Below are positions 1-6,364 of a stretch of DNA of 9,497 nt, in pieces; within the stretch, counting starts at the first letter, position 1, and each line of letters begins with the position of its first letter. Under the pieces are notes generated by a model. It was not told the origin of the DNA. It ran no database searches and was given only the letters and a program-made list of their open reading frames with translations. This DNA comes from Eggerthellaceae bacterium UBA5906 (GTDB lineage: Bacteria > Actinomycetota > Coriobacteriia > Coriobacteriales > Eggerthellaceae), in the NCBI GenBank assembly GCA_002431805.1, contig DJEE01000048.1:1-9497 (forward strand), in the 5' to 3' direction. The position numbers and the translations under genes were made by a program.

Positions 1-77
1 TCGTGCGCTGTGCGCCCTGATTATCCTTGTGATTCAACGCTGCCCCCTGATGCGCCGTTCAAAACTTGTACACGAGC

Positions 78-95
78 GCAATGATTGTTCATTGC
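78..95. promoter_or_regulatory. candidate operator palindrome upstream of the YhgE/Pip gene
   Basis: A perfect inverted repeat, GCAATGA-TTGT-TCATTGC, lies in an AT-rich leader about 90 bases before the GTG start of the YhgE/Pip gene. A further pair, ACTTGTA at 64-70 and TACAAGT at 139-145, brackets it. Such short palindromes suit a dimeric repressor. YhgE/Pip genes are often beside TetR-type regulators, but none is in the window, so the link is inference. No convincing -35/-10 pair stands out here; the A/T-rich stretch at 129-142 is the likeliest -10 area. Bases 1-185 hold no gene that I can support. Confidence 0.35.
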
Positions 96-185
96 TATTC
101 GCGCCTTGTTTCAATATTTTAATGACTGTTAAAAATTATACAAGTGTCAAAACTGTCAAGCTGAGTTCGAACGAGGTGCAACAGC

Positions 186-2513
186 GTGAAGAAAACAAGC
201 GGAATGGCCAGCGAGGCTTTGGGCAAGACGATTGCGAAGGTTGTTGCCGTAGCGCTGATTATCGGCCTGTTCTCGGCGTTTTATTGTTGGAGCTTTTGGG
301 ATCCCGTTGGCGCTATGAAGCGCGTGCCCATCGGCATCGTGAACCTTGATGAAGGGGTTGAGGTGAACGGGAAGCAGGTGAACATCGGCTCCGAGATAAC
401 TAAGGCCGCAAGCGAAGGCGATGAGGCGAACTTCGTCGAGCTGGATGCGCAGGCACTTGACAACGGCATCGAGAACTCGGGCTACTCCATGGTGTTCGAG
501 ATTCCCGCGGACTTCTCCTCGAAGGTGGCAGCCGGTATGGATGATATTCCGCAGGCTGCTGAACTGGAGATATACAAGAACATCCGTTACAACTACATTT
601 ATGCGCAGCTTTCGACGCAAATAGAGAAGGCGTTTGAGGGCAGCGTGAACTCGGCGATCGCGAATGTGTACGTGACGGGCGCGTATTCCGGGCTTGAACA
701 GGCGCGCAACGGCCTGCAGGAAGCGTCGGACGCATCGGGCAAGCTTGCCGATGGCAGCGGCACCCTTGCGGACGGCCTTGCAACGGCAACGGCGGGCGCG
801 CAAACCGCATCGTCGGGCGCGGGCCAGCTTGCCTCGGGTGCGAGCAAACTTGCCGATGGGACGTCGTCGCTTGCCTCGGGCGCGAACTCGCTTGCGCTTG
901 GCACGCGAACGCTTGGGGATTCGGTGTCGAACCTTCCCGGCAGCGCGGCGCAGCTTGCTTCGGGCGCCACCGCTGCGCTCGACGGCGTTGCAAACCTGGC
1001 CAACGGGGCAGGGACGCTTTCGGGCGCCGCGCAGACCGTCGCCGATGGGCTGGGCTCCCTTTCCAGTGGGCTGACATCCGGCAAGCAGCAGCTTGACACG
1101 GCGCAATCGAGCCTGAACGCGTTGTCGACGCAGCTTGGTGCGGGCAGCGAATCCGCTGCTCATCTGGCAGATGGCGCACTGGCGGCGCAGCAGTGTTACC
1201 AAGCTGCATTGGCCGCTGTCCAGGCAGGCGGGTCGTTCGGCGGGAAAACGGCGGAGCAATGGCAGGCAGCGGGCGATGCGGCGATCGCGCAGGTTTCCGA
1301 TGGCGCAAGCGCCATGTCGGCGCAGTTAAGCGCGGCGGCAAGCGGGGTTGATTCCGGTGCTGCTTCTCTTGGGGCGGCGTCCGAGGGGATTTTGAATGCC
1401 GTTGCCGCAATCGGTTCCGCCGATGAACCTGCCGAAACGCTTGCGTACGGGCAGGCGCAGATCGTGGCGGGGCTGGGCACGATGTCGGGCGGGCTTTCAA
1501 GCGCGCAATCCGGCTTGGGGACCCTTGCCGCGGGCACGAGCACGCTTGCCGCTTCGATGCCTGCGCTTGTGTCGGGCGTTCCGCAGGTTGATTGCGGCAC
1601 TCAATCGCTTGCAAGCGGTTCGGCTACGGTAAACGACGGCGCGGCCCAGGTGGCTGATGCGTCAACGACGCTGGCGGGTGCGTTGCCTTCCCTGCAAGAC
1701 GGTGTGGCCCAATGCCAGGACGGCGCCGGGCAGGTTGCATCGGGGGCTTCCAGCTTGCAAAGCGCCACATCCGACGGTGCCGAAACCATCGCAAACTCTC
1801 TTGGCACGAGCGCAAGCGACATGGGCTCATATGTGGCCGACCCCACCAACGCGCACGAGGAGCGCTACGGCTCGCTTGATTATTACGGGCAAGGGTTCTC
1901 GCCGTTTTTCATGACGACGTCGCTGTGGCTAGGCGCGCTGATCATCTTCTTCGTGATCGAGCCGTTGTGGCCGAAGAGCCGACATGCGGGACGCGTGCGC
2001 ACCGTGGTTGGAAGGCTGCCGTTTTACGCGTTGGTTTGCGCGCTTGAAGCTGCCGCGGTCACGCTGTTCGCAGCGGCCATCGGGGTGCTTGATGCCCACA
2101 ACGCCTCGCCGTTGCTGTTGTTCGCGTATGCGCTGGGGGTAAGCTTAAGCTTCATGTTGATCATGCAGTTCCTGAACATGACGCTGGGCGTTATCGGCAA
2201 GGCGCTTGCGGTGCTCATCCTGATCTTCCAGCTTGCGTGTTCGGGCGGCACCTTGCCTGCTGAACTGGGGCAGGGCTTTGTAGGCGCGCTGGAACCTTTC
2301 CTGCCGTTCACCTACGCGATCGACGGATTCCGCGAGGTGATCACATATGCGAACGGGGCAACCATTGCAGGCGATTTGGCAACGGTGGTGGTGTTCGGCC
2401 TTGTGTTCTTCGCGCTTTCCCTTGCAACCTGGAGCCTTGCCGAGAAGCGTCGCGACGCCGAAGCGAAATCCACGCTAGCCTGGAATAAGGAAGAGCCACC
2501 CGCCGAAGCCTAG
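186..2513 (+). CDS. YhgE/Pip-family membrane protein with heptad-repeat ectodomain
   Basis: This 775-residue protein has the layout of the YhgE/Pip family (phage infection protein homologues, related to ABC-2 type permeases). There is one N-terminal membrane segment (about residues 18-38), a long external region, and about five membrane segments at roughly 576-596, 611-634, 642-665, 668-690 and 728-750. The external part carries two stretches (about 180-295 and 395-545) of the xxxLxxG heptad pattern seen in this family, for example LASGASKLADG. The PIGIVNLDEG motif after the first membrane segment is also typical. The GTG start is chosen because GAGGTG lies 7 bases before it. The biochemical role of the family is not settled: Pip is a phage receptor in Lactococcus, and other members are linked to export or cell-envelope functions. 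No ATPase or regulator is adjacent within the window. The family assignment is firm; the role is open. Confidence 0.9.
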   Translation: MKKTSGMASEALGKTIAKVVAVALIIGLFSAFYCWSFWDPVGAMKRVPIGIVNLDEGVEVNGKQVNIGSEITKAASEGDEANFVELDAQALDNGIENSGYSMVFEIPADFSSKVAAGMDDIPQAAELEIYKNIRYNYIYAQLSTQIEKAFEGSVNSAIANVYVTGAYSGLEQARNGLQEASDASGKLADGSGTLADGLATATAGAQTASSGAGQLASGASKLADGTSSLASGANSLALGTRTLGDSVSNLPGSAAQLASGATAALDGVANLANGAGTLSGAAQTVADGLGSLSSGLTSGKQQLDTAQSSLNALSTQLGAGSESAAHLADGALAAQQCYQAALAAVQAGGSFGGKTAEQWQAAGDAAIAQVSDGASAMSAQLSAAASGVDSGAASLGAASEGILNAVAAIGSADEPAETLAYGQAQIVAGLGTMSGGLSSAQSGLGTLAAGTSTLAASMPALVSGVPQVDCGTQSLASGSATVNDGAAQVADASTTLAGALPSLQDGVAQCQDGAGQVASGASSLQSATSDGAETIANSLGTSASDMGSYVADPTNAHEERYGSLDYYGQGFSPFFMTTSLWLGALIIFFVIEPLWPKSRHAGRVRTVVGRLPFYALVCALEAAAVTLFAAAIGVLDAHNASPLLLFAYALGVSLSFMLIMQFLNMTLGVIGKALAVLILIFQLACSGGTLPAELGQGFVGALEPFLPFTYAIDGFREVITYANGATIAGDLATVVVFGLVFFALSLATWSLAEKRRDAEAKSTLAWNKEEPPAEA

Positions 2514-2535
2514 CGCGTACCCGACCCCTGTCCCA
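2514..2535 (+). repeat. REP-like hairpin repeat, copy 1 (5' arm lost)
   Basis: The constant core ACCCGACCCC followed by TGTCCCA matches the 3' half of the dispersed repeat. The expected 5' arm (GGGACA) is missing; the copy begins right after the stop codon of the YhgE/Pip gene. This looks like a truncated copy abutting a gene end. Confidence 0.7.
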
Positions 2536-2562
2536 CCTTCGGTACATACCGCTTGTTTACCG

Positions 2563-2571
2563 TGATATACT
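2563..2571 (+). promoter_or_regulatory. extended -10 promoter for the ATC-hydrolase-like gene
   Basis: TGATATACT has the TGn extension plus a 5/6 match to TATAAT. It sits 43 bases before the preferred ATG. The -35 position (about 2543-2548) is poor, as is common for extended -10 promoters. Copy 1 of the hairpin repeat lies just upstream, separating this gene from the YhgE/Pip gene. Confidence 0.45.
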
Positions 2572-2614
2572 TTTAGCCGTATGAACGGATTGCGGGTCTT
2601 GCATGGGGGTTGTT

Positions 2615-3199
2615 ATGAGCGTCAAACAGCAGAAGGATATCGAGAAGTTCTTGATGGGCAACCTTAAGAAGGCGCAGGCCGCGGAGCTGTTTGCTCGTCA
2701 GTCAAAGGTACTTGACGAGCTGGTTGCCAATACGACGGGCAAGTCGGCAAGCCGGATGAAAGAGCTTGAGCAGACCATCCTTCCACGCGTAGCGCTCTAC
2801 AAAGCGCTTACGGAAAGCCCGCTTCCGCACGAGCAGGTGATGGCGCTCATGCGCTCGTACATGATGGACGTGGTGGCCGCGCAAAAGCATGCGTCCACGG
2901 CGAAAATGCAGGTGGTTCCCGGGTTCTTCGACATTTACAAGCGCGTGTTCCTGCGCGTTATGCGCACGAGCGATTTATGGGAGAGCACGTCGTCCGCCGG
3001 GCGTGATTTCTTCGACGCTTCCATCACGAAATGCCTCTGGCACGATGCATGCGTGGAAAACGGCTGCCCCGAGCTGTGCCCGCTGTTCTGCGACGTTGAC
3101 GACGTGAACTATGGCGGCTTGCAGAAAATGGGCTTCTCGCGCACCAAAACCCTCGGCTACGGCGGCGACTGCTGCGACTTCCATTTCTACAGGAAATAA
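2615..3199 (+). CDS. L-2-amino-thiazoline-4-carboxylic acid hydrolase-like protein
   Basis: This protein of 194 residues resembles the ATC hydrolase family (Pfam ATC_hydrolase). The diagnostic C-terminal block is clear: TKCLWHDACVENGCPELC, then LFCDVDD, then YGGDCCDFHF, with seven cysteines in about 55 residues. The N-terminal half is helical and charged. In Pseudomonas the founding enzyme opens the thiazoline ring on the way from ATC to cysteine. Members in anaerobes have no proven substrate, and the cysteine-rich end could equally bind a metal or act in redox chemistry, so only the fold family is claimed. I chose the ATG at 2615 because GGGGGTT lies about 5 bases before it. An in-frame ATG at 2603 would add four residues but has a weaker ribosome site. 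The gene appears monocistronic, with its own extended -10 promoter. Confidence 0.8.
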   Translation: MSVKQQKDIEKFLMGNLKKAQAAELFARQSKVLDELVANTTGKSASRMKELEQTILPRVALYKALTESPLPHEQVMALMRSYMMDVVAAQKHASTAKMQVVPGFFDIYKRVFLRVMRTSDLWESTSSAGRDFFDASITKCLWHDACVENGCPELCPLFCDVDDVNYGGLQKMGFSRTKTLGYGGDCCDFHFYRK

Positions 3200-3219
3200 G
3201 CCACCCCATGGGCCGACGT

Positions 3220-3243
3220 GGTAGGGGTTGGGAGGATTGTCGC
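3220..3243 (-). repeat. REP-like hairpin repeat, degraded copy
   Basis: Read on the minus strand this gives GCGACA, a loop ending in CCCAACCCC, then a decayed 3' arm (TACC instead of TGTCGC). It aligns with the better copy at 4965-4990. The similarity continues downstream on the plus strand into the HipA-like gene ends (3244-3306 against 4991-5053), so the two places share a common origin. Confidence 0.5.
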
Positions 3244-3306
3244 ATGCGGGCACATGTTCGCGTCCGCATGCGCTGAGGGCTTGGCGGGCGCAGGTGGAAC
3301 ACGTGC

Positions 3307-3394
3307 TTACTTCAATAGCGCTTCTATCTGCACGCTTTTCAGCTTGTTCACGGCATCGAGCTTCCACTTCGGGTAATCGAACCCGGGGTCAACG
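3307..3394 (-). pseudogene. remnant of a HipA-like kinase gene (last 28 codons)
   Basis: These 88 bases match the 3' end of the intact minus-strand HipA-like gene (5054-5141) at all but one position. They keep the stop codon and encode a C-terminus ending in VNKLKSVQIEALLK; the one difference changes an Asn to Ser. Similarity stops sharply at 3394, four bases before a hairpin repeat (3399-3424). No start codon or kinase domain remains, so this is a gene scrap, not a gene. Together with the intact copy it forms direct repeats around the DUF6323-DUF6179 pair. It could be left from a tandem duplication followed by deletion, or be a duplicated target end left by an insertion. Confidence 0.85.
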
Positions 3395-3398
3395 AGTC

Positions 3399-3424
3399 TG
3401 GGACAGGGGTCGGGTACTGTCCCA
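3399..3424 (-). repeat. REP-like hairpin repeat, copy 2
   Basis: On the minus strand this reads GGGACA, a 12-base loop containing ACCCGACCCC, then TGTCCC, with one further T-A pair outside. The arms differ from other copies by matched changes, so pairing is kept. On the plus strand the hairpin is followed at once by ATTTTTG, so it might also work as an intrinsic terminator for plus-strand transcripts. It marks the broken end of the HipA-like remnant. The rest of the gap to the next gene (3425-3587) shows no gene and no clear promoter. Confidence 0.8.
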
Positions 3425-3587
3425 TTTTTGAAGTGAGTCGCCCGGCTTCTCTTTAGCGTTTCCGCATGGCAGATTTTGGGCTCAAATACTACTTACATTA
3501 CCACGTTCATCATCGCAATTGCAGTCTGGTAATTCCCCTTGTTTCCGGGTATTAAACCTTATCCGGTTTTTGAAAGGATTGGGTTGC

Positions 3588-4100
3588 ATGGATGCGATGA
3601 CGGTGCGGATGCATGATGCGCAGGTGGAGCGGGCTGTTCGCGAGGCGGGGTTTGGCTTGACGGGGCAGCAGGTTGCCGAGCTTGTTGAGGTGGAGCGCTT
3701 GTGCCTTGCACGTGCGCGGCGCGTTTCGCTCGGGGCAACGGCGGCGTCGACGTTGATAGGGGTGTTTGCCGATTCTCCTTGCTTGGCGGGAATAGACGTT
3801 TTCGAGCAGCTCACGGACTTAATGGAGGCATTTTACGACCTGCGGGAGGATTTTTCTGCGCAAACAACCGATCTTGAACTCATTGAGGCGATGCGGGAAG
3901 GCTTCGACGGCGAAGCGCAAGGTGACGCGGCGCTTGCGGCGAGTTTGGCGCGCGAGACCCTAGCGGTGCAGGAGCGGCAGGCAAGCTACGAAATCGCCGA
4001 TGAACACGGCCACGTTTACCGATGGAATCCCAGCGAATGGCACGATAACATAGAAGCGCCAGGTTGGGATGGCGAACGTTGGGAGGACGACTATGAATAA
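3588..4100 (+). CDS. DUF6323 family protein
   Basis: This gene codes for 170 residues. From memory of the family it matches DUF6323: a helical protein with a conserved core that here reads SLGATAASTLIGVFADSPCL (about residues 47-66), then the FEQLTDLMEAFYDLREDF region and the ELIEAMREGFDGEAQGD block. The C-terminal tail is acidic (WDGERWEDDYE). No membrane segment, signal peptide or catalytic motif is evident. The ATG at 3588 is preferred over the in-frame upstream ATG at 3519 because AAAGGA lies 9 bases before it and similarity to the family starts after it. Its stop overlaps the start of the DUF6179 gene by 8 bases, so the two are probably made together in similar amounts. DUF6179 and DUF6323 genes occur as neighbours in other gut Firmicutes, which supports both calls. 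The function is unknown. Confidence 0.72.
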   Translation: MDAMTVRMHDAQVERAVREAGFGLTGQQVAELVEVERLCLARARRVSLGATAASTLIGVFADSPCLAGIDVFEQLTDLMEAFYDLREDFSAQTTDLELIEAMREGFDGEAQGDAALAASLARETLAVQERQASYEIADEHGHVYRWNPSEWHDNIEAPGWDGERWEDDYE

Positions 4101-4737
4101 CGTGCTTGCGCCTTTGGCTGAATCGGCCAACGAGGATGCGATGCGCGGTTTCGCCGTGCTGATAGAGCACGTTGTGGGGCTGTACACCTTTGGGGAATCG
4201 TGCAGCGTGTCGGAATCCGAGGGGTATCAGATTGCGTCATCGGTCCTGTACGTGCTTGGATTGACCTGCGAAGATGATGCGCCCCAGGTTGCAACGTTGC
4301 TTGCCCGCGATAACGTAATCGAAATCTGGACGGCGCGCCGTACCGCGCTTGGAGCGCGCGTAGGCGCGGTCATGCAAACGTGGCGTGAGGTGGTCGCAAC
4401 CATGCCGCCTGTTCACAACATTGCCTTACGCGATACGCTTGCAAGCATCGGGGAACTGCCAGCACGCTACGACACGTTTTTCGCCGCCCACGAGGTGCCA
4501 TGCGAAATCGACTACCCGCTCAGCGCCCCGGCGCCCGAAAACCTGAAGGGCCTGGATTACGTGCAGGCCTGGCTTGACCAGCTGCTGCGGGAGGCGCGGT
4601 TCCTTGCGCGGTTCAACGCCGCCGAAATGGAAGCATACCTGCAATCTTGGTGTCCCGACTTCCGCGGCCTGCTTATCAACTTGCACGACCCCATCCGCCA
4701 AGCCTGGGAACAGGGTTTGCTGCGCGAGAAAAAGTGA
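4093..4737 (+). CDS. DUF6179 family protein (short form)
   Basis: This gene codes for 214 residues. The core HEVPCEIDYPLSAPAP, then LKGLDYVQAWLDQLLREARF and the ending CPDFRGLLINL are what I recall of the C-terminal part of DUF6179 proteins, which in other species are often about twice as long; this one may hold only that part. It is predicted soluble and mostly helical. The start at 4093 follows GGGAGG by 6 bases. That ribosome site lies inside the upstream DUF6323 gene and the ATGAATAA overlap points to translational coupling. An in-frame ATG at 4069 lacks a better site. The pairing suggests a two-protein complex, but that is inference. The gene is followed by a small inverted repeat (4748-4774) and the 150-bp element, with the HipA-like gene converging from the right. 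Confidence 0.7.
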   Translation: MNNVLAPLAESANEDAMRGFAVLIEHVVGLYTFGESCSVSESEGYQIASSVLYVLGLTCEDDAPQVATLLARDNVIEIWTARRTALGARVGAVMQTWREVVATMPPVHNIALRDTLASIGELPARYDTFFAAHEVPCEIDYPLSAPAPENLKGLDYVQAWLDQLLREARFLARFNAAEMEAYLQSWCPDFRGLLINLHDPIRQAWEQGLLREKK

Positions 4738-4747
4738 CAAAGCCTAC

Positions 4748-4774
4748 TTCGAATCGTTCGGACCATCATTCGAA
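4748..4774. repeat. small inverted repeat after the DUF6179 gene
   Basis: TTCGAAT and ATTCGAA form a perfect 7-base stem around 13 bases, 10 bases after the DUF6179 stop. There is no T-run, so it is a poor intrinsic terminator. It may be a protein-binding site or chance. The rest of the gap to 5053 holds the 150-bp element and one REP-like repeat, and no gene. Confidence 0.3.
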
Positions 4775-4794
4775 CTTCTAGAAAGTCGCCTGAA

Positions 4795-4944
4795 TGTCAG
4801 AAAATCGCGCTAGTTTGTGACTTAATTCGACTGGAAACGATAACCGATGACTGCCGTTTGCGTTTTACCAGGTCAGAAGCATGTGATTTTAAGGCGTATT
4901 TGGGCTTAGCGCAACAAATCACAAACTAACGCGATTTTCTGACA
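4795..4944. mobile_element. 150-bp MITE-like element with 29-bp terminal inverted repeats
   Basis: Bases 4795-4823 and 4916-4944 are inverted copies with 27 of 29 positions matching. They begin TGTCAGAAAATCGCG and end with the reverse complement, CTGACA. The 92 bases between them hold no ORF of note and are more AT-rich than the genes. A short, non-coding unit with long terminal inverted repeats is the form of a MITE, and TG...CA tips recall several IS families. I see no convincing target-site duplication (CTGAA on the left, ACTAC on the right), so mobility is unproven. It lies between two convergent genes, so in RNA it would make a long stem that could instead serve as a two-way transcription barrier. 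Confidence 0.55.
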
Positions 4945-4964
4945 ACTACGCGATGTGGCAGGGT

Positions 4965-4990
4965 GCGACAGGGGTCGGGTGAGTTGTCGC
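4965..4990 (-). repeat. REP-like hairpin repeat, copy 3
   Basis: On the minus strand this reads GCGACA, a 14-base loop with ACCCGACCCC, then TGTCGC. The loop start (ACTC) differs from the copy at 6263-6290 (ACCC) by one base. These two copies face each other and bracket the HipA-like gene. The sequence between this copy and the HipA-like stop codon resembles 3244-3306. Confidence 0.8.
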
Positions 4991-5053
4991 GTGCGGGCGC
5001 GGACACGTGCTCGCACGCGTTGAGGGCTTGCTGAACGCATGCGAAATCCCCGC

Positions 5054-6139
5054 TTACTTCAATAGCGCTTCTATCTGCACGTTTTTCAGCTTGTTCACGG
5101 CATCGAGCTTCCACTTCGGGTAATCGAACCCGGGGTCAACGTACTCGAAGTCTTTCAAGTCGATGAGCTTTGCGCGAATCGCCGGCGTCATGAGCGCGCG
5201 GCCGATGGCTATGAAGTCGGTGCCGATTTTCGGTCCGATAAGGCTTATGTACTCGTCGAAGTCGTCCATCTCCATCATCATGGGCAAACACGCCATGTTG
5301 TGGTCGAACAGTGGTGCCATACGCAAAATCTTGCCTGTTGCATTGTCTACGAGGAATCCGTAGTTGCCTGCATGCCGATCGACGTTCGCCATGACGGCGT
5401 CCATCACCACCATTTCTCGGAACGCGTCCTCGGCACCGTGCTTTGCGGCGAAGGAGAGCATGTCGTCGACGTCGAACATGCGGTTGAAAAAGCGGTGGGC
5501 TGAAACGAACCCCTCGTCCTCCGACGTGAAAAGCGGGCATTTGCAGGCAAGTTTGTCGTGGAAGCGTACAAGCGAATAGGGAACATGATCGACTTTCGCT
5601 GCTTCTAATAAATCGGAGGCGAGTTTCTCGGAATATGGCTCGAAGCCGGCGTTCGCATAGCCGATCGACCCGCGTTTCAGAAGCGAGATTTGCCCGCCTT
5701 CGCGCACCCAGCATTTCGCAAACGACCCCGATGTGGCGAACTCAGGCGAGGTGGGGGAGTTCTGTCTGCCGTACATGCCGGTGCCGTCGAAGGCGATGCG
5801 TGCTATGACGTCGTCGAAGGGATTACGGTAAAGGGAAACGTCGTCCCAGGCCAAATCCTCATCTTCCCGCTTCATCCAGAAAGTGTCGGTAAGCGAAAGG
5901 CAGCGGACCATGCCGATGAAGTCGTGTCGGGTCGTAAGGCCTAGCTCGCGCATGAGTTTCTCGATGGAGGTGCGATGCTTTGCGATGGCCCGCCCATCAA
6001 TCCAGTCGTTGATGTCGATAAACCCATAGGGGAAATAGGTTCCGAATCGCTCAACTTCTGAATAGCGATAATCCGTGAGCCTTTTTTCCTCTTCATATGT
6101 TGCGACAACAACATCTTTGTTCATCAGCTGGTACAGCAA
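5054..6139 (-). CDS. HipA-like serine/threonine protein kinase, no HipB partner
   Basis: This 361-residue protein has the C-terminal kinase fold of the HipA/CtkA type. Visible motifs are a glycine/serine loop TSGSFAKCW (136-144), a likely ATP-binding lysine in ISLLKRGS (Lys155), the catalytic loop NVDRHAGNYGF (Asp254, Asn259), and the metal-binding Asp279 in MAPLFDHN, the DFG counterpart. The N-terminal domain usual in E. coli HipA is replaced by about 130 residues I do not recognise. The start is a TTG at 6139, because a near-perfect AAGGAGGTGA lies just before it; the first ATG is five codons further in and too far from that site. HipA phosphorylates a tRNA synthetase; the target here is unknown. 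No HipB-type antitoxin gene is beside it. A second copy of its last 88 bases lies at 3307-3394. The gene is flanked by facing REP-like repeats. Confidence 0.83.
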   Translation of the reverse strand: MLYQLMNKDVVVATYEEEKRLTDYRYSEVERFGTYFPYGFIDINDWIDGRAIAKHRTSIEKLMRELGLTTRHDFIGMVRCLSLTDTFWMKREDEDLAWDDVSLYRNPFDDVIARIAFDGTGMYGRQNSPTSPEFATSGSFAKCWVREGGQISLLKRGSIGYANAGFEPYSEKLASDLLEAAKVDHVPYSLVRFHDKLACKCPLFTSEDEGFVSAHRFFNRMFDVDDMLSFAAKHGAEDAFREMVVMDAVMANVDRHAGNYGFLVDNATGKILRMAPLFDHNMACLPMMMEMDDFDEYISLIGPKIGTDFIAIGRALMTPAIRAKLIDLKDFEYVDPGFDYPKWKLDAVNKLKNVQIEALLK

Positions 6140-6175
6140 GGGTCACCTCCTTCGGGCGTGCCACGTGATGCACTC

Positions 6176-6181
6176 ATTATA
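6176..6181 (-). promoter_or_regulatory. -10 box for the HipA-like gene
   Basis: The minus strand carries a perfect TATAAT here, 37 bases before the TTG start, which gives a leader of about 30 bases containing the strong ribosome site. The matching -35 position (about 6199-6204) is poor, so an activator or other contacts may be needed. Confidence 0.5.
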
Positions 6182-6202
6182 CGGCATCGGGTAGCGCCCC
6201 AT

Positions 6203-6221
6203 CTTCGCGCAGGACGCGAAG
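6203..6221. promoter_or_regulatory. inverted repeat beside the HipA-like promoter
   Basis: CTTCGCG and CGCGAAG form a perfect 7-base inverted repeat around CAGGA. It overlaps the -35 region of the HipA-like gene on the minus strand, where a repressor or activator could act. No cognate regulator is recognised; it could also be a chance GC-rich palindrome. Confidence 0.3.
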
Positions 6222-6262
6222 GCCATACGACGCAGTTGGCGATTGCGTGGCGAGGCCGGGAA

Positions 6263-6290
6263 TGCGACAACCCACCCGACCCCTGTCGCA
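6263..6290 (+). repeat. REP-like hairpin repeat, copy 4
   Basis: TGCGACA and TGTCGCA make a perfect 7-base stem around a 14-base loop that contains ACCCGACCCC. This is one of the best copies and is in inverted orientation to copy 3. Confidence 0.85.
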
Positions 6291-6302
6291 ACTACGTGAG
6301 AC

Positions 6303-6317
6303 GGTACCCCTGTCACA
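6303..6317 (+). repeat. REP-like repeat, 3' half only
   Basis: GGTACCCCTGTCACAC matches the 3' end of the repeat, with part of the loop core lost and no matching 5' arm. It lies 12 bases after copy 4 in the same orientation. Confidence 0.5.
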
Positions 6318-6337
6318 CTTGCATGCGGTGGGATAAT
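6310..6337 (+). promoter_or_regulatory. possible promoter for the split-barrel flavoprotein gene
   Basis: GATAAT at 6332-6337 matches the -10 box at five of six bases. CTGTCA at 6310-6315, with a 16-base spacer, is a weak -35 and falls inside the partial REP-like repeat. If real, the repeat supplies part of the promoter. Confidence 0.3.
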
Positions 6338-6364
6338 CGGGGAAACGGATGGAAAGGATCAGAT

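Noticed and set aside
29..349. Plus-strand frame of 106 codons before and into the YhgE/Pip gene
   Set aside because: It overlaps the real gene in another frame, has no ribosome site and no recognisable protein features.
156..1614. Long minus-strand open frames (up to 404 codons) opposite the YhgE/Pip gene
   Set aside because: They are composed of Arg/Pro/Ala-rich low-complexity sequence from the reverse of a repetitive, GC-rich gene, with no family resemblance; the plus-strand gene has clear domains and a good ribosome site.
5136..5714. Minus-strand frame of 192 codons within the HipA-like gene
   Set aside because: It is a shifted frame of the kinase gene, rich in Arg, with no motif of its own; the kinase frame has all catalytic residues.
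6158..6364. Upstream extension of the split-barrel flavoprotein (69 more codons)
   Set aside because: The extension runs through REP-like copy 4 and a partial copy and ignores the strong ribosome site before 6365.
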